Shown here one piece after another: positions 44,983 through 54,621 of a stretch of 64,000 nt of DNA. The position numbers and the translations under genes were made by a program. The stretch is from JAAYCI01 sp964370165 (GTDB taxonomy: Bacteria > Bacillota > Clostridia > Oscillospirales > Ruminococcaceae), in the NCBI GenBank assembly GCA_964370165.1, contig CAYJIG010000004.1:6510-70509 (forward strand). Direction: 5' to 3'. Position 1 is the first letter of the stretch. Every line of letters begins with the position of its first letter. Under the pieces are notes generated by a model that was given only the letters and a program-made list of their open reading frames with translations, was not told the origin of the DNA and did no database searches.

Positions 44983-46794
44983 TTGAAAGATTTGCTTAAA
45001 TTCATAACTTGCGGAAGTGTGGATGATGGGAAATCTACGCTTATAGGTCGCTTATTATATGACTCTAAACTTATTTATGCCGATCAAGAAAGCAGATTGG
45101 TTATGGACAGTAAGATTGGTAGTCGGGATAAAGAGATAGATTATTCGTTGCTACTTGATGGATTGATGGCTGAAAGGGAGCAAGGGATAACTATTGATGT
45201 TGCATATCGCTATTTTAATACAACCAAACGAAGTTTTATTGTGGCGGACACTCCGGGACATGAAGAGTATACCAGAAACATGGCAGTCGGTGCATCTTTT
45301 GCAGACTTAGCAATAATATTAATTGATGCTTCTAAAGGGATTTTAGTACAAACCAAAAGACATCTACGCATCTGTCAACTAATGGGCATAGATAAGTTTG
45401 TGTTTGCAATCAACAAGATGGATTTAATTAATTATGATCATTGCCGATATATTAAGATAGAGCTTGAAATAAAAAAAATAATGAAATCACTCTTAAAAGA
45501 TGATTATTATGTAATTCCGGTTTCGGCTACTGAGGGTGATAACATCACAAAATTCAGTCAAAATATGGACTGGTTTAATGGTGAAACACTATTAGGTTAT
45601 CTTGAAAATGTCGATTTGTCTAAATCACAGGGTGAAACGTCTTTTTTGATGCCTATTCAGAGAGTCTCAAGACCGAATCTTGACTTCAGAGGTTTTCAAG
45701 GGCAGATTGCTCAAGGAAGTGTCCGAATAGGCGAAGAAATAAAAGTTTTGCCGAGCGGCGAAAAGGCAGAAATAGAGAAGATATTTGTAACCGATAAAGA
45801 AGCAAACAGCGCAAAAGCAAACGAAGCTGTTACTTTGGTTTTAAACAGAGAAGTCGATTGCTCCAGAGGTTCTGTCGTCACAAAAAATGATAAGCTTGCT
45901 ACCGGTAGACTGTTTCGATGTGACCTATTATGGATGGATGATGAGGAGCTGTTTGTCGGCGGAAATTATATGCTGAAAATAGCAACAAAGGTTATTTTAG
46001 CAACGATAATAAAGATACATTATTGCATTGATGTGAATACAGGAGAGCATATTTTACAAAAGCAAGCAAAGAAAAATGATATAATAAACTGTGACATATC
46101 CTTGTCTGAAAAAATCGTTTTCGAAAAATTTGAAGAGTGCAAGCCTTTGGGAAGGTTTATTTTAATAAATCGAGTGTCTAATATGACAGCAGCATGTGGT
46201 GTGATTAAGTATAGACTACATCGCTCGGATAATCTCACGTGGCAACATTTGGATATAACAAAAGAAATTCGTTCAAGGCAAAAAAATCAAAAAGCCAAAA
46301 CATTATGGTTTACAGGGCTGTCAGGCTCCGGTAAGTCTACCATTGTTAATGCGCTTGAAAAAGCGCTGTTTATCAGTGGCAAGCATACCATGATACTGGA
46401 CGGTGATAACGTACGCATGGGGCTTAATAATAATTTGGGATTTAGCCATGCGGACCGAGCAGAAAACATTAGACGAATTGCTGAGGCCGCTAAACTTATG
46501 AATGACGCAGGCTTAATTGTATTGGTGTCGGCGATTTCGCCGTATGCTGCAGATCGTGAAAACGCAAAGATGATAATAGGAAAAGAATTTATTGAAATAT
46601 ATGTAAATACTTCAATAGAAGAATGTATCAAACGTGACACAAAAGGGCTTTATAAAAAAGCAATGGCAGGCGAAATATCAAATTTTACAGGAATTTCCGC
46701 ACCGTATGAGCCACCAACAAATTCGGATTTTGTTGCGCAAACAGAAAAATATTCGGTAGATGAGATAACTGAACAGCTATTAAGATTGGTATAA
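44983..46794 (+). CDS. cysNC: Bifunctional sulfate adenylyltransferase subunit 1 / APS kinase
   Basis: The N-terminal part (about 1-430) is CysN, the elongation-factor-like GTPase that drives CysD: GSVDDGKST, DTPGHEEY and NKMD are its G1, G3 and G4 motifs. The C-terminal part (about 435-603) is CysC, APS kinase, with P-loop GLSGSGKST, DGDNVR and SAISPY. Together with CysD it turns sulfate into PAPS. The start is TTG 44983, one base after the cysD stop, with GAGAGGGG upstream. The fusion is common where PAPS serves sulfation, as in rhizobial NodQ. Confidence 0.95.
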   Translation: MKDLLKFITCGSVDDGKSTLIGRLLYDSKLIYADQESRLVMDSKIGSRDKEIDYSLLLDGLMAEREQGITIDVAYRYFNTTKRSFIVADTPGHEEYTRNMAVGASFADLAIILIDASKGILVQTKRHLRICQLMGIDKFVFAINKMDLINYDHCRYIKIELEIKKIMKSLLKDDYYVIPVSATEGDNITKFSQNMDWFNGETLLGYLENVDLSKSQGETSFLMPIQRVSRPNLDFRGFQGQIAQGSVRIGEEIKVLPSGEKAEIEKIFVTDKEANSAKANEAVTLVLNREVDCSRGSVVTKNDKLATGRLFRCDLLWMDDEELFVGGNYMLKIATKVILATIIKIHYCIDVNTGEHILQKQAKKNDIINCDISLSEKIVFEKFEECKPLGRFILINRVSNMTAACGVIKYRLHRSDNLTWQHLDITKEIRSRQKNQKAKTLWFTGLSGSGKSTIVNALEKALFISGKHTMILDGDNVRMGLNNNLGFSHADRAENIRRIAEAAKLMNDAGLIVLVSAISPYAADRENAKMIIGKEFIEIYVNTSIEECIKRDTKGLYKKAMAGEISNFTGISAPYEPPTNSDFVAQTEKYSVDEITEQLLRLV

Positions 46795-46876
46795 AAGTGA
46801 AACATTTATTCGTTTTTTATGAGTTTTTACTAATTTTATAAAATAAATAGAATGCTAAACACTGAAGAGGATTATT

Positions 46877-47965
46877 ATGGATAGAATAATAATATTTGGC
46901 GCAGGTAAAATGTTACAGTTCTATTTGCCAAAACTACTAAAAATAGACGATGTTGAGATAGCCGAAATATGGGATACAAAAATAAGAAATGTCAATATTA
47001 ATAATATAGATTATATAGTTAAAGAACCATATAAGAATGCAGATGCCGATATGATTTTTGTTACTTCCGATAAATTTTATGATGAGATTGAAGAAAGTTT
47101 AATGACTAAATTTGCATATTCAAAAAAAGTCATAAGAAATAAAAGCTATTTCGAATCAAAATGCAAAGGAGTTTTGAAAAACAGATACGCTTTTGATGCT
47201 TCAAAAAAAGATATACTGATTTTTTGGGAACAAAATGAATTATCAATTTTCAACTATGATTTTGTAAAAAAATATGATCATGAAAACATAAAGATTTTTC
47301 ACGATAAAGAACACAAGCTTTTTTATTGTTATTGGAACGACAAGAAAATGTATCTATCCAAAGCTTTTGAGACAAAGCTAAGTGCTCAAAAATATGTTAA
47401 TAGTATTAAATTAGAGCAGGATGTACAGTCGCCTCATTATTACAACCCAAAAACCACTAAAAATTCAAATAATAAAATTTTAATAGATGCCGGTGTGGCG
47501 GAGGGCTTTTTTGCTTTGGATTATATTGACAAAGTAGAAAAAATATATCTTATTGAGTGTGATCAAAATTGGCTGGAGGCTTTAAGCTTGACATTTAAGG
47601 ACTATATGGATAAAGTCGTTATTATCCCAAAAATGGTTGGCGACGAAAACACCGATGATACAATAACTATTGACAGTATCATCAAAGATGAGCAATTAAG
47701 CATATTGAAACTTGATGTGGAAGGAGCAGAGCGTAAAGCTCTGTTAGGCGCTAAAAATTCCATAAAAAATTCCGAAAATTTCAGTGCATATATATGTGCA
47801 TATCACAAACACGGTGATGAAGATTTTATAGCTGAATATTTTAAAGGATACAATATTGAGGCTTGCGGCTATATGTTTTATATGTATGGTTATGATGACA
47901 ATAAAATTGAATTGCGGCGTGGTGTTATGAATGTTAATAATACCTGCAGTTTAACAGAGGTGTAA
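46877..47965 (+). CDS. FkbM-family methyltransferase with Rossmann-like N-domain
   Basis: The C-terminal half (about 190-345) is an FkbM-type SAM methyltransferase: ILIDAGVAEGFFALDYI is the SAM loop and LKLDVEGAERKALLGA the family motif. The N-terminal part opens with RIIIFGAGKMLQFYL, the start of a Rossmann-like domain found in several proteins of this cluster. It probably O-methylates a sugar of a surface polymer. GAGGA precedes the ATG. It is followed 5 bp later by the WbsX-like gene. Confidence 0.82.
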   Translation: MDRIIIFGAGKMLQFYLPKLLKIDDVEIAEIWDTKIRNVNINNIDYIVKEPYKNADADMIFVTSDKFYDEIEESLMTKFAYSKKVIRNKSYFESKCKGVLKNRYAFDASKKDILIFWEQNELSIFNYDFVKKYDHENIKIFHDKEHKLFYCYWNDKKMYLSKAFETKLSAQKYVNSIKLEQDVQSPHYYNPKTTKNSNNKILIDAGVAEGFFALDYIDKVEKIYLIECDQNWLEALSLTFKDYMDKVVIIPKMVGDENTDDTITIDSIIKDEQLSILKLDVEGAERKALLGAKNSIKNSENFSAYICAYHKHGDEDFIAEYFKGYNIEACGYMFYMYGYDDNKIELRRGVMNVNNTCSLTEV

Positions 47966-47970
47966 GGAAT

Positions 47971-49980
47971 ATGTGTGATAGCACGTTAGAATATATCAAG
48001 GAAAAGATAAACTTAGGTGGTAAGATTTATTCTTTTGGAGCCGGCACAGTTGGAAAAAAGATATACAACTATCTTATGCTGTGCAGAATATCGGTTGATA
48101 ACTTTAATTTTGTAGACAACTTTAAATCACATTTTGAGAGTTCCATTGAGTACATCAAAGGCGTAAAAATATCATTGTTAACTAAGCAAGAAATGCTTCG
48201 AAATATTACCGATAAGGATATTGTCATTATATCAGTAGGTGAAAAATTAGTTAAAGAAATTACTAGTGAATTAGAGCAAGAACCTATTTTGTCTGGGCAT
48301 AAACTTTTAACAATTTACGACATTTTGTCGCCTGCTGAAGAATTTATTAAAAGCACCATGTATTCGTTCGATGAAGAAGAATTGCATTATGAAAGTGACA
48401 TGAAACTTAGAATTGTAATAAACGCTACTACAAAATACAGTTTTCAAAAATTACAACGAACAATAAATAGCATACAAAACAATTCAGTTACTAGCATTTT
48501 GTTATTGACAAGTTCTAATGTAGATAGTGATTTTAAAAAAATAATAAATAAAAAAATGACAATAATTAATGTTCAAAGCAAGCTACCTAGCCATAAAGAG
48601 GTGATTAAATGTCTCTTGAGTGATAAATATTTAAATGATGCTGATGATAATTCGTCTTTCGTAATTTTTATGAATATTGGCGATTCATTGTCAACTTATT
48701 CTATACAGAATATATTATACTTCATCAGAAATAACAGTGAAAAAAAAGTATTTCTTGCCGATAGAGACATTTTTTTTAAAAATTCTTACATATCCCCTTT
48801 TTATAGATCAAAAATAAAAAGCGATGAAATTTTGCTTAAAACCATGTTTAACGATTTACTTATTACGCAGCCTACATATTTCGATTTAATAAAAAATAAC
48901 TTAGTGACAAAAACTGATATTGCCGTTATACCGAAAATTATATATCACGTAGACTATGATAATATTGATAAAACACATGTGAAGCCAATGGCGTTTTATT
49001 TGACGCAGTATCATACCATACCTGAAAATGATATTTGGTGGGGGAAGGGATTTACAGAGTGGACTAATACCAAGAAAGCAAAGCCATTATTTGATGGACA
49101 TTATCAACCACATGAGCCTCATGATGATATTGGGTATTATGACTTAATGAATGACGATGAAATTCAGAAAAAACAGATGGAAATGGCAAAAAAATATGGA
49201 ATTTATGGATTTTGTTATTACTATTATCATTTTTCGGGTAAACGATTGCTTGAGAAGCCGTTGAATAAAATGCTTGAAAACAAACAGCTTGATTTCCCGT
49301 TCTGTATATTTTGGGCGAATGAAACATGGTCACGCAGATGGGACGGACAAGACAGCGAAATATTAATTAAACAAAATTGTGATGAAAACAGCTGCATGAA
49401 ATTTATTGATGATGTTATACCTTTATTTAAGGATAGTAGGTATATAAAAATTAATGAAAAGCCATTGTTGATAGTATATCGAGCTAAAAATATTCCTGAT
49501 TTTAATGCCATAGTTGAAAAGTGGAAAAAAAGAGCCGAATTAAATGGATTAAAAGGGCTAGAGATTGTAGTAACAAATTATGGTGTCGATGATCCAAGGT
49601 TAATAGGTAGTGATTCATTACTAGAGTTTGCATTAACTAAAACTGTATTTGTTGATAACAAGCAATGCGACTATAACTTTTATGCAAGTGTTAATAATAA
49701 TCGAACATACAATGATTTTATGCTATATCCGAGTTGCGTTTTGGGGTTTGATAATACCGCACGCAAAGGAAAAGATGCCACTATCATCTCGAATTTTACA
49801 TTCGAAGAATATCAAAAGTGTTTAGCATGTAGTATAGATTATATCACTACATACAATGATAAAGACAACCAATATACTTATATTTTTGCCTGGAATGAAT
49901 GGGCAGAAGCTGCCCATTTAGAGCCTGATAAAAAATATGGATACAAATACCTTGAAGCGACAGCGGAGGTAGTAAAATAG
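47971..49980 (+). CDS. WbsX-type glycan protein with Rossmann-like N-domain
   Basis: The C-terminal half (about 330-665) matches the WbsX family (glycoside hydrolase 99-like) seen in O-antigen and rhamnan clusters: FYLTQYHTIPENDIWWGKGF, YGFCYYYYHFSGKRLLEKP, FCIFWANETWSRRWDG and FAWNEWAEAAHLEP. The N-terminus (about 15-110) has YSFGAGTVGKKIYNYL, the shared Rossmann-like domain. Between them is a glycosyltransferase-like stretch (about 145-310). WbsX proteins are thought to act on glycans, as hydrolase or transferase; the exact reaction is not settled. Confidence 0.8.
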   Translation: MCDSTLEYIKEKINLGGKIYSFGAGTVGKKIYNYLMLCRISVDNFNFVDNFKSHFESSIEYIKGVKISLLTKQEMLRNITDKDIVIISVGEKLVKEITSELEQEPILSGHKLLTIYDILSPAEEFIKSTMYSFDEEELHYESDMKLRIVINATTKYSFQKLQRTINSIQNNSVTSILLLTSSNVDSDFKKIINKKMTIINVQSKLPSHKEVIKCLLSDKYLNDADDNSSFVIFMNIGDSLSTYSIQNILYFIRNNSEKKVFLADRDIFFKNSYISPFYRSKIKSDEILLKTMFNDLLITQPTYFDLIKNNLVTKTDIAVIPKIIYHVDYDNIDKTHVKPMAFYLTQYHTIPENDIWWGKGFTEWTNTKKAKPLFDGHYQPHEPHDDIGYYDLMNDDEIQKKQMEMAKKYGIYGFCYYYYHFSGKRLLEKPLNKMLENKQLDFPFCIFWANETWSRRWDGQDSEILIKQNCDENSCMKFIDDVIPLFKDSRYIKINEKPLLIVYRAKNIPDFNAIVEKWKKRAELNGLKGLEIVVTNYGVDDPRLIGSDSLLEFALTKTVFVDNKQCDYNFYASVNNNRTYNDFMLYPSCVLGFDNTARKGKDATIISNFTFEEYQKCLACSIDYITTYNDKDNQYTYIFAWNEWAEAAHLEPDKKYGYKYLEATAEVVK

Positions 49981-50071
49981 CAATGAACGGCTATGTGTTT
50001 TATTGCTATTATTGAAATTGAAACTGGTAAATTTATATAATACTAATTGCTTCACAATTGGGAGACTAAAT

Positions 50072-50974
50072 ATGAGCAAAGTGAAAGTAAGTGTTATGTG
50101 TCTAGTTTATAACCATGAAAAATATATCAGACAAGCTTTAGACGGGATTTTAATGCAAAAAACGGATTTTGATTATGAGGTGATTGTAAACGATGATGCG
50201 TCAACAGATGGCTCGGCAGATATTATTAAGGAATATCAAAAACAATATCCGGATAAAATCAAAGCTATATTAAGAAAGGAAAATTTATATAGCAAAGGCG
50301 TTTGTTGGCAGACTGAACTATATAAACACTTTGAAGGCGAATATGTAGCAATATGCGAAGGTGATGATTATTGGACGGACTGTATGAAATTGCAAAAGCA
50401 AGTAAAGCTACTTGACAATCATCCTGAATATGCGGCCTGTGGGCATAATGTACATGTAGTTAATGAAAATGAAGAAATCCAATATAACAGCAATATAGGA
50501 GCACTCCATTATGTCGATATTGATACAATAAAAGATATTCGTGATATTTATTTTTATGGCAGATTCTCTCATACTTGTAGCCTGGTTTTTCGAAGAAAAA
50601 TATTTGATGATATGAATACGGAGCAAATTAATGACTATAAATCTTTAAAGATTACCGGTGATATTAAGTTGTGTAGTTTAATAATGGCAAATGGTGATTT
50701 TTATCAGTTCAAAGATATTATGTCATGTTACAGACATATAACATCGCATGGCGATAGCTGGAGTGCCCAAAATAAAAATAGAAACATGGCAGTGTATTTT
50801 AATACTGGATGCACTTGTTTGGAAAAATTTCTGACAAAATATTATTTTTTAAAAAATACGCATCATCTTATTAAAACTATATATTTTTCTCAGTCCATAC
50901 GTCTATACAGGCAAAGCCCATCCACCGAGAACAAAGATATAATGACCAAAATCCTTTTGGATTGGAGTTTCTGA
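50072..50974 (+). CDS. Glycosyltransferase family 2
   Basis: This is a GT-A fold transferase: VSVMCLVYNHEKYIRQALDG at the N-terminus, NDDASTDGSADII for the nucleotide-sugar site and CEGDDYWTD for the metal site. ATG 50072 is chosen, with GGGAGA upstream, giving 300 residues. The sugar donor is unknown. Its stop overlaps the start of the aminotransferase gene by one base. Confidence 0.9.
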   Translation: MSKVKVSVMCLVYNHEKYIRQALDGILMQKTDFDYEVIVNDDASTDGSADIIKEYQKQYPDKIKAILRKENLYSKGVCWQTELYKHFEGEYVAICEGDDYWTDCMKLQKQVKLLDNHPEYAACGHNVHVVNENEEIQYNSNIGALHYVDIDTIKDIRDIYFYGRFSHTCSLVFRRKIFDDMNTEQINDYKSLKITGDIKLCSLIMANGDFYQFKDIMSCYRHITSHGDSWSAQNKNRNMAVYFNTGCTCLEKFLTKYYFLKNTHHLIKTIYFSQSIRLYRQSPSTENKDIMTKILLDWSF

Positions 50975-52095
50975 TGGAAAACATATATGTAACAAAAGCG
51001 TTGCTTCCTGAATATGAAGAATATTGTAAGGCCATTAAGCCGCTTTGGGAAAATCATATTATTACTAATATGGGTCACCATCATAAATTGCTGGAGCAAG
51101 AGTTGTTGCGGTATCTTGAGGCTGAAAACATATCTCTTTTTTGCAATGGACATATGGCGCTGGAGCTTACATTGCAGGCACTGGAGCTAAAAGGAGAGGT
51201 TATAACAACCCCGTTTACATTCATCTCCACTATTCATGCAATAGTAAGAAATGATTTGACACCTGTATTTTGTGATGTGGACCCCGAGACTTACACTATG
51301 GATGCAGATAAAATTGAAGCCTTGATAACTCCAAACACCACCGCCATTGTTCCTGTACATGTTTATGGAAATGTGTGTAATGTTGAAAAAATAGATATGA
51401 TTGCACGAAAGTATAAATTAAAGGTTATTTATGATGCGGCACACGCTTTTGGTGTGAAGTATAAGGGCATATCTATTGGTGATTTTGGCGATGCATCCAT
51501 GTTTAGCTTTCATGCAACAAAAGTTTTTAATTCCATAGAGGGTGGTGCAATTACCTTTTCAGATAATGAGCTAAAGCAAAAGCTACATTACCTAAAAAAC
51601 TTTGGAATAAAGTCGGCTGAACAGGTAGAAGATATTGGCACAAATGCTAAAATGAATGAGTTTTCTGCAATAATGGGACTTTGTAATCTCAAGCAAGTAG
51701 ACGATGCAATTAATGAAAGAAAGAGAGTGTTTGAAAGATATATCGAAAATTTAAAAGACGTATCGGGAATTAAGTTTTGTAATATAAACAAAGATCAAAC
51801 ATGGAATTATGCATATGTGCCTATACAAATATTGGATACATATGGAAAATCCCGCGACTACCTGTTTGATAAGTTGTCGAAAAAAGGAATTATAGCAAGA
51901 AAATATTTTTATCCTATTGCAACTGAAGTCGCATGCTATAAGGAGCGAAATTATATAGGCGATACTCCGATAGCAAAAGAAATTTCCGAGAGAATTTTAA
52001 CATTACCGATTGAGCCTACGTTTCCTGATGTTGAAGTAGATACAATATGCAATATCATCAAAGGAGTGGCAAATGAAAATCCACTTAAAAAATAG
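50974..52095 (+). CDS. DegT/DnrJ/EryC1-family sugar aminotransferase
   Basis: This is a PLP enzyme that aminates a nucleotide keto-sugar. The Schiff-base lysine is in FSFHATKVFNSIEGG; VITTPFTFISTIHAI and YDAAHAFGVKY are typical. The start is ATG 50974, overlapping the GT2 stop as TGATG; a TTG at 50962 is an alternative. It suggests that the polymer contains an amino sugar. Its end overlaps the start of the next gene by 23 bp. Confidence 0.9.
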   Translation: MENIYVTKALLPEYEEYCKAIKPLWENHIITNMGHHHKLLEQELLRYLEAENISLFCNGHMALELTLQALELKGEVITTPFTFISTIHAIVRNDLTPVFCDVDPETYTMDADKIEALITPNTTAIVPVHVYGNVCNVEKIDMIARKYKLKVIYDAAHAFGVKYKGISIGDFGDASMFSFHATKVFNSIEGGAITFSDNELKQKLHYLKNFGIKSAEQVEDIGTNAKMNEFSAIMGLCNLKQVDDAINERKRVFERYIENLKDVSGIKFCNINKDQTWNYAYVPIQILDTYGKSRDYLFDKLSKKGIIARKYFYPIATEVACYKERNYIGDTPIAKEISERILTLPIEPTFPDVEVDTICNIIKGVANENPLKK

Positions 52096-54505
52096 ATTAC
52101 TTAATGCAATAGCAAGCATAGAAGAATGTCATGAATATATAAGTAATCTTAATAATATTGAACATTTAATTGAATATTTATCATTGTGCCAAAGTGTAGC
52201 TATTTCTATTGGTGAAAGTTTAGAGAGTCACGAAAATGATAAAAAAATAAGTGGTAATATCGTGTCCATGCTTGAAGAGTATTGTGATGACCTCTTTAAA
52301 CTCAGTAATGTCGAGCAGATGGACAGCGATAATTTTGCACTTTTACTAAACACTTGTGTTCAAAAAATATCTAGCATTAAAGCCGGAATTTCTAATGAGT
52401 TATCAGAAGAAAAGTCGATAGTGGCATTTCTTCCATATATAGCTTCTATGTGGGACTCTCTTGATAGCATATGCAGAGAAGCAATGAAGAGCGAGCTATG
52501 GGAGACATATGTTTTTCCCATACCCTATATTTCTATTAATACTAAACACCAAATTGACGCAAAGCATTTTGAATATGATGAATTACCGGACGATTTGCCT
52601 TTAATAGATTATAGAGAAAAATCACTTGAAGACTTAAAGCCCGATGTGATTTTTTATCATAATCCTTATGATGGTAATAATATGGTGACACAAGTTTATC
52701 CACAATTTTTCACTGAAAATCTCAAAAAGATTACACCTTATTTAGTTTATGTCCCATATTATATTGTGGCCGGAAAAACTGCTTCACATTTCCCTGAAAT
52801 GCCCGGTGTTAAAAATGCTTGGAGAGTTGTTGTACAACAAGAGGTTAAAGGGCAGTACCTTGAAAAATACTCAGAGGAAAAGGTGCTCGCCTTGGGAAGC
52901 CCTAAACTTGATGCATTAATAAATTATACCCCGGGAAACATTCCCAAGGAATGGCAAAAGAAAATTGCCGATAAAATTGTGCTTTTCTTTAATATTCATC
53001 TAACAAGTGCAATGATAGATCCCTCAAAGCTAATGGATATGCTGGATTATATTATGGATTTTATGCAAAGCAATAAAGATGTTGTTATTCTTTGGAGGCC
53101 ACACCCTTTAATTCAGCAGACGCTCAGTGCTTTTCAAGATAATCCACAATTCATAAAACAGTATAAAAAAAGAGTAGATGAATTTTGCACTCTTGATAAC
53201 GGAATTTATGATGACACCTCCGACTTGCATAGAAGCTTAGCTATCTCAGATGCTTATATAGGCTCTCTTAAAAGCTCGGTTCTTAGGCTTTATGCAAAAT
53301 CAAATAAGCCATATTATCTTATTCCGGAGGTGTTTGAAAAAAAATTCAGTAGTAGGAATTGTTTTAAGACAAACAGGGGCGGAATTGTGTTAGATGGGCA
53401 TATTTGGCAGTTTTGTCACATGTATAATGCTCTTTTTAAGTTTGATTTAAAGACACATAAAATAACATATGTGACTTCATTTAGCAAATATGCGATAGAT
53501 GAAATTCACTTATTTTATGCTGCAAATAAATATAACGACTGGCTGATTTTACTGCCGTATCAAAAAAAAGAAATTGCTTTATTTAACACAAAAACAAATG
53601 AAGTGAAATACATTGAGTTTGAAGCGGAAGATTTTGAAGAAGTAAGCATTATGTTTTCAGATGTTGAAAGCGATATACTCACCGTGGTGGTGAATGAAAC
53701 ATCTGATTATTATTACAGCATATCATTAAAAGATTTCTCGTGCAAAAAAATAGATATTAATCAAAAAGGGACATTTTTCGGAATTTGTAGTGGTAATATT
53801 TTTATACATAATGAGGCAGATAACACTCTGATATTAATCGATATAATGAACAATTCAACAAAGATGTTTTCTTTGCCTAAGGATTTTGTTTACCACAGAA
53901 TACCTTTTATTAAAATCATAGATAACAGCCTTTATATAGTGCATCGCAATGATGGGGTTTTACTGGTGTGCAATGATATTGATAATAAGGCGGAATTTAA
54001 AGCCTACAGTTTATACCCTGAATGTAAAACAGATAAAGATTGTCTGATAAGGACTTGCCATATTAGTGAAAATAAAATTTTATTTAGTACAACAAATTCA
54101 GATGCACTTTATAGCTATGACATCAGCAAACAGGAAAGTAATCTGCTGATACCTAAAGCTGTTAGCGATTTAGCCCCCTATACACTTGATACTGTGGTGG
54201 CAGAGGACTCAATTTATATCTTGCCGTTTATAATGGCAAAGCCGTATATTTTAAAGCTAAATCTTGAGCACACCGCCGCAGAAAAAATAAACTGTTTTGT
54301 AGATGATTTAAACGAATTCTCAAAAGCACTTTTAGCCAGTATTGATAATCATGAAACCAAACCAAACTATCAGTATCTGCCGCTTAGCCTTGAAAATTGG
54401 CTTAAATGTGTGGATTTAAAGAGTAGTAATGGGAAGGAAAACGATGATAAGCCCCGCACTAATATAGGAGCTAAAATATGGAAACATATATCCAATGAAT
54501 TTTAG
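52073..54505 (+). CDS. TagF-like glycero/polyol-phosphotransferase fold protein with propeller-like C-domain
   Basis: The first half (about 100-430) resembles CDP-glycerol glycerophosphotransferases (TagB/TagF, GT-B fold): VLALGSPKLDALI, VVILWRPHPLIQQ and DLHRSLAISDAYIGSLKSSV fit their donor-site motifs, though the usual DYSS reads GSLKSS. The second half (about 440-770) is a series of beta strands with a repeating pattern (FDLKTHKITYV, FNTKTNEVKYIEF, YDISKQESNLL) that suggests a beta-propeller. A transferase that adds a phospho-polyol to the glycan is one reading; the altered site makes this uncertain. Confidence 0.6.
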   Translation: MKIHLKNRLLNAIASIEECHEYISNLNNIEHLIEYLSLCQSVAISIGESLESHENDKKISGNIVSMLEEYCDDLFKLSNVEQMDSDNFALLLNTCVQKISSIKAGISNELSEEKSIVAFLPYIASMWDSLDSICREAMKSELWETYVFPIPYISINTKHQIDAKHFEYDELPDDLPLIDYREKSLEDLKPDVIFYHNPYDGNNMVTQVYPQFFTENLKKITPYLVYVPYYIVAGKTASHFPEMPGVKNAWRVVVQQEVKGQYLEKYSEEKVLALGSPKLDALINYTPGNIPKEWQKKIADKIVLFFNIHLTSAMIDPSKLMDMLDYIMDFMQSNKDVVILWRPHPLIQQTLSAFQDNPQFIKQYKKRVDEFCTLDNGIYDDTSDLHRSLAISDAYIGSLKSSVLRLYAKSNKPYYLIPEVFEKKFSSRNCFKTNRGGIVLDGHIWQFCHMYNALFKFDLKTHKITYVTSFSKYAIDEIHLFYAANKYNDWLILLPYQKKEIALFNTKTNEVKYIEFEAEDFEEVSIMFSDVESDILTVVVNETSDYYYSISLKDFSCKKIDINQKGTFFGICSGNIFIHNEADNTLILIDIMNNSTKMFSLPKDFVYHRIPFIKIIDNSLYIVHRNDGVLLVCNDIDNKAEFKAYSLYPECKTDKDCLIRTCHISENKILFSTTNSDALYSYDISKQESNLLIPKAVSDLAPYTLDTVVAEDSIYILPFIMAKPYILKLNLEHTAAEKINCFVDDLNEFSKALLASIDNHETKPNYQYLPLSLENWLKCVDLKSSNGKENDDKPRTNIGAKIWKHISNEF

Positions 54506-54621
54506 GGAAAACACTCTGTGAAGGGGACTACTTATGATAGAAGCTATAAAAAATATTCATTGACTAAAAATTGTGTGCATTAAGACTTGTTCAACACTTG
54601 AACGGAGAGGAAATATTAAAA

